Both the position numbers and the translations under genes were made by a program. Shown here piece by piece: positions 34,140-42,637 of a stretch of DNA of 64,000 nt. Each line of letters opens with the position of its first letter. The stretch's first letter is position 1. The DNA is from Bradyrhizobium sp. SZCCT0153 (GTDB lineage: Bacteria > Pseudomonadota > Alphaproteobacteria > Rhizobiales > Xanthobacteraceae). Location: the NCBI RefSeq assembly GCF_018129995.1, contig NZ_JAFCKS010000002.1, positions 930,001-994,000 on the forward strand, given 5' to 3'. The notes beneath the pieces were generated by a model that ran no database searches, was not told the DNA's origin, and was given only the letters and a program-made list of their open reading frames with translations.

Positions 34140-35440
34140 GCCTCGAAGAACGGATTGGCCGGGCGCGGAAGGCCGAGATGATCGCGCAACGTCGCGCCCT
34201 CATACTCCGCGCGGAACAGCCCGCGCTCCTGCAGGATCGGCACGACCAACTGGACGAAATCCTCGAACCCTTCGTGGAAATAGGGCGGCATGACGTTGAA
34301 GCCGTCGGCGGCGTGCTCGTCGAACCAGAGCTGGAGCGTATCGGCGATGCGCTCGGCCGAGCCGCACAGCACCCAATGGCCGCGTGCGGCGGCGGTGAGA
34401 TTGTAGAGATCGCGCAGCGTCATGTTCTCGCGGCGGCCCTTCGCGAGCATGACGCTGGCGAAGCTGTGATAGCTGTCTGACGGTGCGATGTCCGGGATAG
34501 GTCCGTCGAGATCGTAAGTCGACATGTCCCGGCCGAAGCGGTCGGACAGGATGGCAAGCGCATTACTGCCGCTGACAAAGCTCTGGAGCACGTTGAGCTT
34601 CTCGAACGCCTCCTTGTCGGTGCGGCCGACGACGGGCATCACGCCCGGCAGCACCGTGACATCGGCGGCCTTGCGGCCGAACGACGGCAGTCGCGTCTTC
34701 AACGACGTGTAACCGGTCTTGGCCTCCTCGATGTCCTGCACCACCGAGAACACGATATCGGCGGTGCGCGCGGCCAGCGCCTGGCCGGCCTCGGAGCCGC
34801 CGGCCTGGAGGACGACCGGGCGCCCCTGCGGGCTGCGGCCGATGTTCAGCGGGCCCTTGACCTTGAAGAATGCACCGTCATGGTCGATCGGGCGGAGCTT
34901 CGCCGGATCTATATAGAGGCCGCTGGCGCGGTCGGCGACGATGGCGTCATCCGCCCAGCCGTCCCACAGTCCCTTGACGACGTCGAGGAATTCGCCGGCC
35001 ATCTCGTAGCGGCGGGCGTGGTCGGGGTGGGTGGTGCCGAAATTCGCTGCGGTCGCCGGATTGGCCGTCGTCACCGCATTCCAGGCCGCGCGGCCCTTGG
35101 AGATGTGATCGAGCGAGGCGAACACGCGCGCCACCGAGAACGGATCGCTGTAGGTGGTGGAGACGGTCGCGCCGAGGCCGATGTGGCTGGTCGAGGTCGC
35201 GAGCGCGGCGAGCATCGTCAGCGGCTCCAGCCGCAGGGTGTAGGAGGGATGGGCTGCGGCATCGGCATAGAGATTGTCGCCCATGAAGATCAGGTCGAAC
35301 TTGCCGCGCTCGGCGGTGCGGCCGATCTGCTGGATCGCCGCAAAATCCTGGAAGCTGTCGACCGCGCCGGGATAGCGCCAGCCGGCGACGTGGCTGCCGG
35401 TTCCCAGGATGAACAGGCCGAGATGCATCTGTCGTTTCAT
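34136..35440 (-). CDS. LLM-class flavin-dependent monooxygenase (NtaA/SnaA/DszA family)
   Basis: A 434-residue protein beginning MKRQMHLGLFILGTGSHVAG, typical of the NtaA/SnaA/SoxA branch of bacterial luciferase-like monooxygenases, which use reduced FMN and oxygen to attack aromatic or heterocyclic rings, sulfonates or chelators. Other marks are GKFDLIFMGDNLYAD, LGATVSTTYSDPFSVARVFA, SKGRAAWNAVTTANP and GRPVVLQAGGSEAGQALAA. It starts four bases after the permease stop and is the last gene of an importer operon, so it probably attacks the imported compound. No flavin reductase gene is adjacent. Confidence 0.88.
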   Translation of the reverse strand: MKRQMHLGLFILGTGSHVAGWRYPGAVDSFQDFAAIQQIGRTAERGKFDLIFMGDNLYADAAAHPSYTLRLEPLTMLAALATSTSHIGLGATVSTTYSDPFSVARVFASLDHISKGRAAWNAVTTANPATAANFGTTHPDHARRYEMAGEFLDVVKGLWDGWADDAIVADRASGLYIDPAKLRPIDHDGAFFKVKGPLNIGRSPQGRPVVLQAGGSEAGQALAARTADIVFSVVQDIEEAKTGYTSLKTRLPSFGRKAADVTVLPGVMPVVGRTDKEAFEKLNVLQSFVSGSNALAILSDRFGRDMSTYDLDGPIPDIAPSDSYHSFASVMLAKGRRENMTLRDLYNLTAAARGHWVLCGSAERIADTLQLWFDEHAADGFNVMPPYFHEGFEDFVQLVVPILQERGLFRAEYEGATLRDHLGLPRPANPFFEA

Positions 35441-35444
35441 GGCG

Positions 35445-36203
35445 TCATGTCCAGAACAGGATCTTGCGTTCGAGGAAACCGATCAGGCCGAAGAAGGCGA
35501 GGCTCGCGGCGGAGGCGACGAAGATCGCCGCCCAGACCTGGACGAAGTCGATCTGGAGCACCGCCTGGTAGATCACCCAGCCGAGCCCGCCATGCGCGCC
35601 GAGCATCTCGGTGACGATCGCCACGATCACGCTGCGCACCGTCGAGACGCGCATGCCGGCCAGCAGCAGCGGCAGCGCGGTCGGCAGGCGCAGGCGCCAC
35701 AGCACCCCGAAGCGGCTTGCCCCGAAGCTGCGCATCAGGTCGATGGCGCGGCGATCGACACGATCGAGCCCGGCCAGCATCGAGAGCAGAATGGTGAAAC
35801 TCACCGCCATCGCCACCATCACGATCTTCGAGCTGACGCCGATGCCGAACCAGAGCAGGATCAGCGGCGAATAGCCGACCACGGGCACCGAATTGATCGC
35901 GGTCGCGAGCGGCAGGATCGCGGTGCGCAGCGCCGGCACCAATGCGATGGCGACGGCGAGGCCGATGCCGATCAGGCAGCCGAGGCCATAGCCCACCAGC
36001 GCTTCGAGCAGGGTGTAGCCGGCGGCGTCGGTCAACGTTGCGCGCTTGGACCAGAGGCCCGCGAGGATGTCGCTGACGGCGGGCAGAACATAGGCCGGCA
36101 GATGCAGTCCGCGCGCCGCGCCTTCCCAGCACGCGACCAGGATGAAGGCGCCGAGAATGCCGCGCTGGACGGCGAGCGAGGGTGAAGCAAGCGCGCGGCT
36201 CAT
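35445..36203 (-). CDS. ABC transporter permease, nitrate/taurine/pyrimidine type (SsuC/ThiX-like)
   Basis: A 252-residue membrane protein with about six hydrophobic segments. The binding-protein-dependent loop is MRSFGASRFGVLWRLRLPTA. Family marks also include INSVPVVGYSPLILLWFGIG. It overlaps the upstream permease by 4 bases and is followed by the LLM monooxygenase. It and its neighbour are homologous, so the importer pore is probably a heterodimer. Confidence 0.87.
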   Translation of the reverse strand: MSRALASPSLAVQRGILGAFILVACWEGAARGLHLPAYVLPAVSDILAGLWSKRATLTDAAGYTLLEALVGYGLGCLIGIGLAVAIALVPALRTAILPLATAINSVPVVGYSPLILLWFGIGVSSKIVMVAMAVSFTILLSMLAGLDRVDRRAIDLMRSFGASRFGVLWRLRLPTALPLLLAGMRVSTVRSVIVAIVTEMLGAHGGLGWVIYQAVLQIDFVQVWAAIFVASAASLAFFGLIGFLERKILFWT

Positions 36204-37015
36204 TGCTCCGCGCTCCAGAACACCAGCCGTCGTTCGACCGCGGCGACGACCGCATAGAAGCCGGTGCCGAGCAGAGCCGCGGCAAGCAGGGCGGCCCAGA
36301 TCGCGACGACGTTCTCGGTGAACATGGCCTGGAGCAGCAGCACGCCGAGCCCGGTGGTGTCGCCGAACCATTCGCCGACGATGGCGCCGACCAGGCTCAA
36401 TGATGCAGCGAGCCGCAGCGCCACGAAGATCTGCGGCAGCGCGGTTGGAAGCTGCAAGCGCAACAGGAGCTGGCGGTTGGAGGCGCCGAAGCTGCGCATC
36501 AGGTCGACCTGCTTGGGATCGACCGTCTCGAGGCCCAGAAGCGTGTTCACCGTCACCGGAAAGAAGGTCAGGTAGAATGCGATGATCGCCTTGGCGAGCA
36601 GCGTATTGCCGAACCACAGCACCACCAGCGCGCCGAAGGCGATGACCGGGATGGTCTGCGACACCACGAAGATCGGAAACACCATCTCGCGCAGCGCACG
36701 GAGGCGGAAAAACGCGACACCCATGAGCACGCCGAACGCGCCGCCGGAAGCAAATCCGATCAGCGTCTCGGCCAGGGTGCGCAGGAAGCCGTCGACATAG
36801 GCGCGGGGCGTCGCCGCCATCGCCAGCAGAATCGTGCTGAGGCGCGGCAGGTAATAGGGCCGGATACCGAACAGCAGCACCGCGCCTTCCCAGACCACCG
36901 CGGCAATGGCGAGGCCGAGCAGGAGCCGGATCAGCTTGCGCAGCGAAACCGGCATTGCCATCGACCGCGCAGCCGCGCGGCCGGAACCAAGCGATGTCGC
37001 CGCAGTGCTGCTCAC
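36200..37015 (-). CDS. ABC transporter permease, nitrate/taurine/pyrimidine type (ThiX-like)
   Basis: A 271-residue membrane protein starting at GTG, which overlaps the binding-protein stop. Signature stretches are SQTIPVIAFGALVVLWFGN and the cytoplasmic loop MRSFGASNRQLLLRLQLPTA, nearly the same as in the next permease. Six hydrophobic segments are visible. The N-terminal 20 residues are Ser/Ala/Arg rich; an internal start at MAMPVSLRKL is possible. Confidence 0.87.
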   Translation of the reverse strand: MSSTAATSLGSGRAAARSMAMPVSLRKLIRLLLGLAIAAVVWEGAVLLFGIRPYYLPRLSTILLAMAATPRAYVDGFLRTLAETLIGFASGGAFGVLMGVAFFRLRALREMVFPIFVVSQTIPVIAFGALVVLWFGNTLLAKAIIAFYLTFFPVTVNTLLGLETVDPKQVDLMRSFGASNRQLLLRLQLPTALPQIFVALRLAASLSLVGAIVGEWFGDTTGLGVLLLQAMFTENVVAIWAALLAAALLGTGFYAVVAAVERRLVFWSAEQ

Positions 37016-38028
37016 GGCAGCCGGTCCGCCGCCGGGATGCTCTGGATGAAGCTGGCGTCATAGGCGGCAGCGAGATCAACCGGCTTGGAGATCACGCCAT
37101 ATTTCAGGAAGAAGTCGTGCGCGGTCTTGACCGCGTCGGCGTCGATCCAGAACAGGCCGTTCTTGCCGGCCGCGCCGGCCGTCATCAGGCGCTTCACCTC
37201 GGTGAGCATGAATTCCTGCTGCGCACGATCGAGCGTCGGGGCTACAGCCATCACAGTGTCGACGGCGCCCTTGGGATCGGAGAAGGCGTCTTTCCAACCC
37301 TTGAGCGAAGCCCGCAGGAACGCCTTGACGAGCTCCGGCTTTTCCTTGGCGGTCGCCTCGGCCACGATGAGCGTGTCGCGCGGGAAGGTGATGCCGTAGT
37401 CCTCGGCGACGAAGGTCTTCAAGCTGTCCTTCGGCATGCGCGACTGGATAGTGTAGAACTCGTTGTAATAGGTCGCCGTGACCACATCGACGCTGCCGTC
37501 GACGAAGGGCGTCACCGAAACCTGCTGCGGCTGGATCTTCAGCTCATCCGGCTTGATGCCTTCCTTGGCCAGCATGCCGGTCAGCACGTGATTGGCGCCG
37601 GTGAACCAGGTGGTGACGGTCTTGCCCTTGAAATCCTGGATCGTCTTCACCGGCCCGTCTTTGCGGGCGACGAAGATGAAGGGCGTGATCTGGTGGGACA
37701 CGCCGATGCAGACGATCGGCAGCCCCTTGTCGCGGGCTGCGAACACGCTGTCGGTGCCGCCGGAGAGGCCGAACGTGTCGGCACCGGTCGCGACCAGGTT
37801 TTCGGTCAGCAGGTTGGGCCCGCCGGGATTGATGGTGAGGTCGATGCCCTCGGCCTTGTAGTAGCCCTTGGCGGCTGCGACGTAGAAACCGGCGAACTGC
37901 GCCTGTGGCAGCCATTTCAGGCGCAGGCTCGCCTTCTGCAACTCGGCGGCGGGCGCAGCCGTGACGAGCGAGCCCGTTGCCAGTGCGATGGCGGAAAGGA
38001 CGGAGAAGGCGTGGCGTCGGCTCAACAT
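37012..38028 (-). CDS. NMT1/THI5-like ABC transporter substrate-binding protein
   Basis: A 338-residue exported receptor. The signal peptide is MLSRRHAFSVLSAIALATGS through a cleavage region near AAPA-AE. The mature start LQKASLRLKWLPQAQFAGFY, with AKGYYKAEGIDLTI, is the hallmark of the NMT1/THI5 family (ThiY, RibY), which bind pyrimidine thiamine precursors, riboflavin or related heterocycles. GGGAG eight bases upstream supports the start. It sits between the aldolase and the permeases. A heterocyclic ligand fits the downstream LLM monooxygenase; this is inference. Confidence 0.88.
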   Translation of the reverse strand: MLSRRHAFSVLSAIALATGSLVTAAPAAELQKASLRLKWLPQAQFAGFYVAAAKGYYKAEGIDLTINPGGPNLLTENLVATGADTFGLSGGTDSVFAARDKGLPIVCIGVSHQITPFIFVARKDGPVKTIQDFKGKTVTTWFTGANHVLTGMLAKEGIKPDELKIQPQQVSVTPFVDGSVDVVTATYYNEFYTIQSRMPKDSLKTFVAEDYGITFPRDTLIVAEATAKEKPELVKAFLRASLKGWKDAFSDPKGAVDTVMAVAPTLDRAQQEFMLTEVKRLMTAGAAGKNGLFWIDADAVKTAHDFFLKYGVISKPVDLAAAYDASFIQSIPAADRLP

Positions 38029-38051
38029 GGTGATGCTCCCGGCGGTGAAAA

Positions 38052-38837
38052 TCAATTGCGGTAGGACGGATCGGTGCGGTCGAGCTGACGCATCAGCGCC
38101 GGCCATTCGCGTTCGCCGGGCACGAGGATGTCGCCCTGCAATTCCCAGAACTGGCGCGCGGCCTTCTCGCAGACCTCGGGCGGCGGCGTCACCAGCGTGG
38201 CGCCGGCCGCGGCGGCGGCCTGCATCTGGAGCTGGATCCGCGCGGCGCGCTCGAAATAGTAGAGCAGCATGAAAGCCTCGCCCGGGGTCCGGCCGACGGT
38301 GAGGATGCCGTGGTTGCGCATCAGCATCACCTTGTGCGGGCCGAGATCGCGCACCAGGCGAACCTGCTCGTCCAGGTCGATGGCGACGCCTTCATAGTCG
38401 TGGAAGGCCTGCCTGTCGTAGAACCGCATCGCGAACTGGCTGAGCGGCAACAGGCCTTTCTCCTGGCCGGAGACCGCAACGCTCGCGTCGGAATGGGTGT
38501 GCAGCACGCAGGCCGCGTCGTGGTTCGAGGTGTGGATCGCGGCATGGATCACGAAGGCCGCGACGTTGACGGCCTGTGGCGTGTCGTCGAGCTTGTTACC
38601 CTTGGTGTCGATCTTCACCAGGCTCGATGCCGTGATCTCGTCGAACAGCAGGCCGTAGGGATTGATCAGGAACTGGTCGTCGTGGCCGGGCACGCGCAGG
38701 GAGATGTGATTGTAGATCAGGTCGTCCATTCCGAGCCTGGCGACCATGCGATAGCAGGCTGCAAGCTTGATGCGCGCGTCCCATTCCGCCGGTTCGATCC
38801 CGCGCGGCGCGGGCTCTCTCGCTGACATCGCGTTCAT
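38052..38837 (-). CDS. Class II aldolase/adducin-family protein
   Basis: A 261-residue protein of the fuculose-aldolase/adducin fold. It has the substrate-loop region YNHISLRVPGHDDQFLINP and the zinc-site His pair in CVLHTHSDASVAVS, followed by LMRNHGILTVGRTPGEAF with the third His. Enzymes of this family cleave sugar phosphates or decarboxylate or epimerise related compounds. It overlaps the ATPase gene by four bases and precedes the binding protein, so it is part of the same operon. The substrate is unknown. Confidence 0.85.
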   Translation of the reverse strand: MNAMSAREPAPRGIEPAEWDARIKLAACYRMVARLGMDDLIYNHISLRVPGHDDQFLINPYGLLFDEITASSLVKIDTKGNKLDDTPQAVNVAAFVIHAAIHTSNHDAACVLHTHSDASVAVSGQEKGLLPLSQFAMRFYDRQAFHDYEGVAIDLDEQVRLVRDLGPHKVMLMRNHGILTVGRTPGEAFMLLYYFERAARIQLQMQAAAAAGATLVTPPPEVCEKAARQFWELQGDILVPGEREWPALMRQLDRTDPSYRN

Positions 38838-39691
38838 TGCGGCTTCTCCTGCGCGATGGAGGATTGGAACGATTTCATGCTTTCCTCCTCGATTGCGTCG
38901 AGCAGCGTGCGCTTGAGGCGCACGAATTCGGGGGAGGTGACGATCTCGGGCCGGCGCGGGCGAGGAAGATCGACGACCTGTTCGAGCTTCACGGAGCCGG
39001 GGCGCGCCGTCATGACCAGCACGCGGTCGCCGAGGAAGATCGCCTCGTCGACGTCATGGGTGATGAAGAGAATGGTGCGGCGGTATTTCTGCCAGACATC
39101 GAGCAGCCAGCGCTGCATCATGGCCCGCGTCAGCGCATCGAGCGCGCCGAACGGCTCGTCCAGCAGCATCAGGTCGCGCTCGAACAGGAAGGTCCGCATC
39201 AAGGCGACGCGCTGGCGCATGCCGCCGGACAATTGATTGGGATATTGCTTCTCGAAGCCGGCCAGCCCGAACTCGGGCAGCATCTTCAGGGCTTTGGCGC
39301 GCGCCTGGTCGCGCGGCATGCCCTCGACCTCGAGCGCGAGGATGGCGTTATCCACGACGTTGCGCCAGGGAAACAGCAGGTCGCGCTGCGGCATGAAGGA
39401 GACGCGGCCGAGCAGATCGGCGGCATGACAGCTCTTGCCTTCGAAGCGCAGGATGCCGCCGGCGTCCGGCTCCTCGAGCCCTGCGACGATATTGAAAAGA
39501 GTGCTCTTGCCGCAGCCGCTGGGACCGACGACGGTGACGAACTCTCCGGGGCCCACGCTCGCCTGAAGTCCCGACAGGGCCGCGACGGGACCGAAGGTTT
39601 TGTTGAGCGCGCCAAGATAAAGCAGCGGCTCCGGCCGAGCCTGTGGGGCTTCGGTGGTCGGTCCGGGATTGGGGAGGCGGGCAGCCTGCAC
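38834..39691 (-). CDS. ABC transporter ATP-binding protein, nitrate/taurine/pyrimidine type (SsuB/ThiZ-like)
   Basis: A 285-residue ATPase. Walker A is GPSGCGKST, the signature is LSGGMRQRVALMRTF, Walker B is LMLLDEPFGALD, and the switch His is in FITHDVDEAIFL (this THDVDEA form is characteristic of the SsuB/TauB group). It is the first gene of the leftward operon that runs on through aldolase, receptor, two permeases and LLM monooxygenase. About 28 residues precede the conserved fold. Confidence 0.9.
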   Translation of the reverse strand: MQAARLPNPGPTTEAPQARPEPLLYLGALNKTFGPVAALSGLQASVGPGEFVTVVGPSGCGKSTLFNIVAGLEEPDAGGILRFEGKSCHAADLLGRVSFMPQRDLLFPWRNVVDNAILALEVEGMPRDQARAKALKMLPEFGLAGFEKQYPNQLSGGMRQRVALMRTFLFERDLMLLDEPFGALDALTRAMMQRWLLDVWQKYRRTILFITHDVDEAIFLGDRVLVMTARPGSVKLEQVVDLPRPRRPEIVTSPEFVRLKRTLLDAIEEESMKSFQSSIAQEKPQ

Positions 39692-39885
39692 CGGGATGTC
39701 CTTGTATAATGGCGGCGGCCATTCGCATACGAAAGCGGGCCGCGTCGAAATCTCGTAGCAACTCGTGTGCCAGTGCGATTTTCAGGCAAATCAGGCATAA
39801 GACTTGCGAGATCGACAGCGAATAGGTGGGCGCCGCGCGCATCCCTTAGGGAAAACGGGGCGTTTCGCTGGAGAGTGAGTGTCAA

Positions 39886-39904
39886 TATGTATACTTGTAT
39901 TGGC
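39886..39904. promoter_or_regulatory. Possible GntR operator in the divergent promoter region
   Basis: TATGTATACTTGTATTGG lies 15 bases before the gntR-like start and contains the palindrome GTATAC. A related TTGTATA sits inside the palindrome at 40651-40684. Repetition of a TGTATA core upstream of both gntR and the SDR gene fits a GntR/FCD binding site. Confidence 0.4.
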
Positions 39905-39918
39905 ATTGGAGAAACATG

Positions 39919-40632
39919 ATGGCGGATATTGGTGCACAAGGCGGCGCCAGGCGCGTGAAAAATGGGCAGGAGACCCTCACGGCAGGCTCCGGCATGACGC
40001 TCGCCGAGAGTCTGCGCCAGAAGCTCGAAGGCGCGATCGCGGCGGGTCATCTCGAGCCGGGCAGCCGGCTCGACGAGCAGGAGATCGCGCAGCGCTTTGG
40101 GGTCTCGCGCACACCGGTGCGGGAGGCGTTCCGCCTGATGGCTGCCAACCATCTGGTCGAGCTGCGCGGGCGGCAGGGGGCAACGGTTCGCAGCATCAAG
40201 GCGCAGGCGCTGATTGAGATGTTCCAGGTCATGGCCGAGCTCGAAGGGCTTTGCGCAAGGCTTGCCGCGCGGCGTGTCTCACAGGCCTGGAGGGCCGAAA
40301 TTGGCGAAATTCACCAGCGGCTTGTAGCGGCGGGCGAAACCGGCGACATCGACGTCTTCTACGACATCAACCAGGAATTCCACGAGGCGATCTACGAGGC
40401 CTCGCGCAATACCTTCCTGGCCGACCAGACCCGCAAGTTGCGCAACCAGGTGGCGGCGTATCGCCGCCGGGTGACGCGCATGCCGAACCGGATCGCCGAC
40501 ACCATTCGCGAGCATGAGGCGATCATGCAGGCGATCCTAGCCCACGATCCGGAGCGGGCGCACAGTGCCATGCGCGATCACGTCAACCTGCTCGGCGACA
40601 ACCTGCTGGACTTCCTCGCCGCCTTCGAATGA
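39919..40632 (+). CDS. GntR-family transcriptional regulator (FadR/FCD subfamily)
   Basis: A 237-residue regulator. The N-terminal winged helix has LRQKLEGAIAAGHLEPGSRL, then EQEIAQRFGVSRTPVREAFR, the classic GntR recognition helix. The C-terminal FCD effector domain is all helical with metal/ligand His positions (DINQEFHEAIYEA; IREHEAIMQAI; MRDHVNLLGDN). It lies between the leftward importer operon and the rightward catabolic genes and probably controls both. ATG at 39916 is an equally possible start; GGAG precedes both. Confidence 0.9.
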   Translation: MADIGAQGGARRVKNGQETLTAGSGMTLAESLRQKLEGAIAAGHLEPGSRLDEQEIAQRFGVSRTPVREAFRLMAANHLVELRGRQGATVRSIKAQALIEMFQVMAELEGLCARLAARRVSQAWRAEIGEIHQRLVAAGETGDIDVFYDINQEFHEAIYEASRNTFLADQTRKLRNQVAAYRRRVTRMPNRIADTIREHEAIMQAILAHDPERAHSAMRDHVNLLGDNLLDFLAAFE

Positions 40633-40650
40633 CCTTGGGGTCGCTTGGTA

Positions 40651-40684
40651 TGCAAATTGCTAGACATTGTATATCTAGCTTGCA
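40651..40684. promoter_or_regulatory. Nested palindrome between gntR and SDR genes (candidate operator)
   Basis: TGCAA (40651-40655) and TTGCA (40680-40684) flank GCTAGA (40659-40664) and TCTAGC (40674-40679), around CATTGTATA. The axis lies 31 bases before the SDR start, overlapping where a -10 box would be. It is probably a repressor-binding site controlling the catabolic genes separately from gntR. Confidence 0.6.
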
Positions 40685-40699
40685 TCCTGGAGACCCGGA

Positions 40700-41479
40700 G
40701 TGGACCTGAAGCTGACGAACAAGACCGCCCTGATCACCGGCGCGTCGAAAGGAATTGGACTTGCGGTGGCCGAGCTCTTCGCCGCGGAAGGATGTCATTT
40801 GCATCTCGCCGCCCGCAACGGCGAGGCGATGCTCGAGGCCAAGAAACAGCTCGAAGCCCGCCATGGCGTGAAGATCACCATCCACGCGCTCGACCTGTCG
40901 AGCACGGCTGCGATGGAGAAGCTCGCGGCCGAGGTCGGCGACATCGACATTCTCATCAACAATGCCGGCGACATCCCGGCCGGTTCACTGGAAATTCTCG
41001 ATGACGCGGCCTGGCGGCGCGGCTTCGATCTCAAGGTGTTCGGCTACATCACGCTGTCGCGTCTCTATTATCCGCGCATGAAGGGCAAGGACGGCGTCAT
41101 CATCAACATCATCGGCAATTCCGGCGAGAACTGGGACGCGAGCTACATCGCGGGCTCGACCGGCAACGCGGCGCTGATGTCCTTCACCAAGGCGCTCGGT
41201 GGCCGCAGCCTCGATCACGGCGTGCGCGTCGTCGCGGTCAATCCGGGACCGGTTGCCACCGACCGCATGCTCAAGATCATGAAGCGCAAGGCGATCGACA
41301 TGCTCGGCGACGAAAGCCGCTGGGAGGAACTGTTCGACAAATATCCGGGCAAGCGGCCGGCAACGTCGGAGGAGGTCGCCGATCTTGTCGCCTTCCTGTC
41401 CTCGCCGCGGTCCGGCTACATCACCGGCACCGTGGTGACGATCGACGGCGGCATCGCCGCACGCGGCTCGGTGATCTGA
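40700..41479 (+). CDS. Short-chain dehydrogenase/reductase with atypical active site
   Basis: A 259-residue SDR starting at GTG. The cofactor motif is TGASKGIGLAVAELF and the structural NNAGD motif is present. The catalytic segment reads SYIAGSTGNAALMSFTKALG: the Tyr is kept, but the residue four positions later, normally Lys, is Ser. This YIAGS form defines a divergent SDR subgroup, and a later Lys cannot simply replace it. The substrate is unknown. It is the first enzyme of the rightward operon under probable GntR control. Confidence 0.85.
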   Translation: MDLKLTNKTALITGASKGIGLAVAELFAAEGCHLHLAARNGEAMLEAKKQLEARHGVKITIHALDLSSTAAMEKLAAEVGDIDILINNAGDIPAGSLEILDDAAWRRGFDLKVFGYITLSRLYYPRMKGKDGVIINIIGNSGENWDASYIAGSTGNAALMSFTKALGGRSLDHGVRVVAVNPGPVATDRMLKIMKRKAIDMLGDESRWEELFDKYPGKRPATSEEVADLVAFLSSPRSGYITGTVVTIDGGIAARGSVI

Positions 41480-41486
41480 GGCGTCG

Positions 41487-42632
41487 ATGTCAGGGACTCA
41501 ATCCGCGGCGCTGGTCCGCAACCGCTATTTCGACGAGCTCTCGGCGACGCCGGGACTCTATTGGCTCGGCCAGAATACCAACCACGTCGAGAGCCATCCC
41601 GCCGTGCGCGAGGCGATGCTGCGCTCGATCGAGGCCGGCGAGTTCAATGCCTATGCTCCCCCGCTCGGCTTCGAGGCGCTGCGCGCCGCGATCGTTGCGG
41701 ATCTCGGCGCACCCGGTGCGGAGGCGCTGGTGACCGAGGGCGGCGTCAACGCGCTGGCCATGATATGCCGTGCGCGCTGCAAGCCCGGCACCACGCTGGT
41801 GACGACCGATCCGACCTGGAAATGGCCGTGCCTGTTCGCGCGCCAGCAGGGCGCCGAGGTGATCGAGATTCCGATCTACGATCCGGCCTGCAACTACCGC
41901 CTGACGCCCGAGGCGTTGAAGGCGAATGTCGACGAGCGCACGGCGATCATTTATCTGGTCGATCCCAACAATCCGCTCGGCATCCGCTACACCCGCGAGG
42001 AGATCGAGAGCTTTGCGGCGATCGCGCGCGATTGCGGCGCGCTGCTGGTGCATGATTGCACCTATCGTGATTTCGCCGACGGCCACACCCCGGCGCTTCA
42101 CGTGGCTCCGCAAGGCTCGGTCGTCTCGACCAGCTTTTCGAAATGGCTGGGCCTTGCCGGATTGCGGATCGGCGCTCTCGTTGCCGCGCCTGATCTGTTC
42201 GAGGAGTTCGCGCAGACGTCCACGAGCGTGCTCGGCGCGAGCGTCATCGCCCAGCGCGCGGCGCAGGCGGGGCTTTCCGTCAAGGCAGAATGGATGAAGA
42301 AGGTCCGCAGCACCGACCGGGCCAACAAGGCGATGATCCAGCAGGCGGCGGCCGCGATCGAAGGGCTGGCGCTGCCGATCATGCCTTCGCACGGAAACTT
42401 CCTGGTGCTGGAGACCGTTGCGGCGGGCATCCGCCCCGAGGCGCTGGTCGAATGCTATCGCCGCCAGGGCATCATGATCCGCCAGGGCACCTATCACACC
42501 CAGCGTTTCGGCGACCGCTTCGTCAAGATCAGCACCTCCGTGCCGCAAGCGTGGGTCGAAAAGCTCTGCACGCTGCTGCCGGAGATGGTCGCGCAGGCGC
42601 GCACGCTCAACGACCTGCCGCCGCAATTCTAG
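41487..42632 (+). CDS. PLP-dependent aminotransferase class I/II
   Basis: A 381-residue fold type I aminotransferase. The PLP Lys is in SFSKWLGLAGLRIGAL, the Asn/Asp pair that positions the cofactor is in LVDPNNPLGIRY and LVHDCTYRDFAD, and the C-terminal Arg region is FGDRFVKISTSVP. It would exchange an amino group between the pathway intermediate and a keto acid. It starts seven bases after the SDR gene and ends five bases before the hydrolase gene. Confidence 0.88.
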   Translation: MSGTQSAALVRNRYFDELSATPGLYWLGQNTNHVESHPAVREAMLRSIEAGEFNAYAPPLGFEALRAAIVADLGAPGAEALVTEGGVNALAMICRARCKPGTTLVTTDPTWKWPCLFARQQGAEVIEIPIYDPACNYRLTPEALKANVDERTAIIYLVDPNNPLGIRYTREEIESFAAIARDCGALLVHDCTYRDFADGHTPALHVAPQGSVVSTSFSKWLGLAGLRIGALVAAPDLFEEFAQTSTSVLGASVIAQRAAQAGLSVKAEWMKKVRSTDRANKAMIQQAAAAIEGLALPIMPSHGNFLVLETVAAGIRPEALVECYRRQGIMIRQGTYHTQRFGDRFVKISTSVPQAWVEKLCTLLPEMVAQARTLNDLPPQF

Positions 42633-42637
42633 GAACG

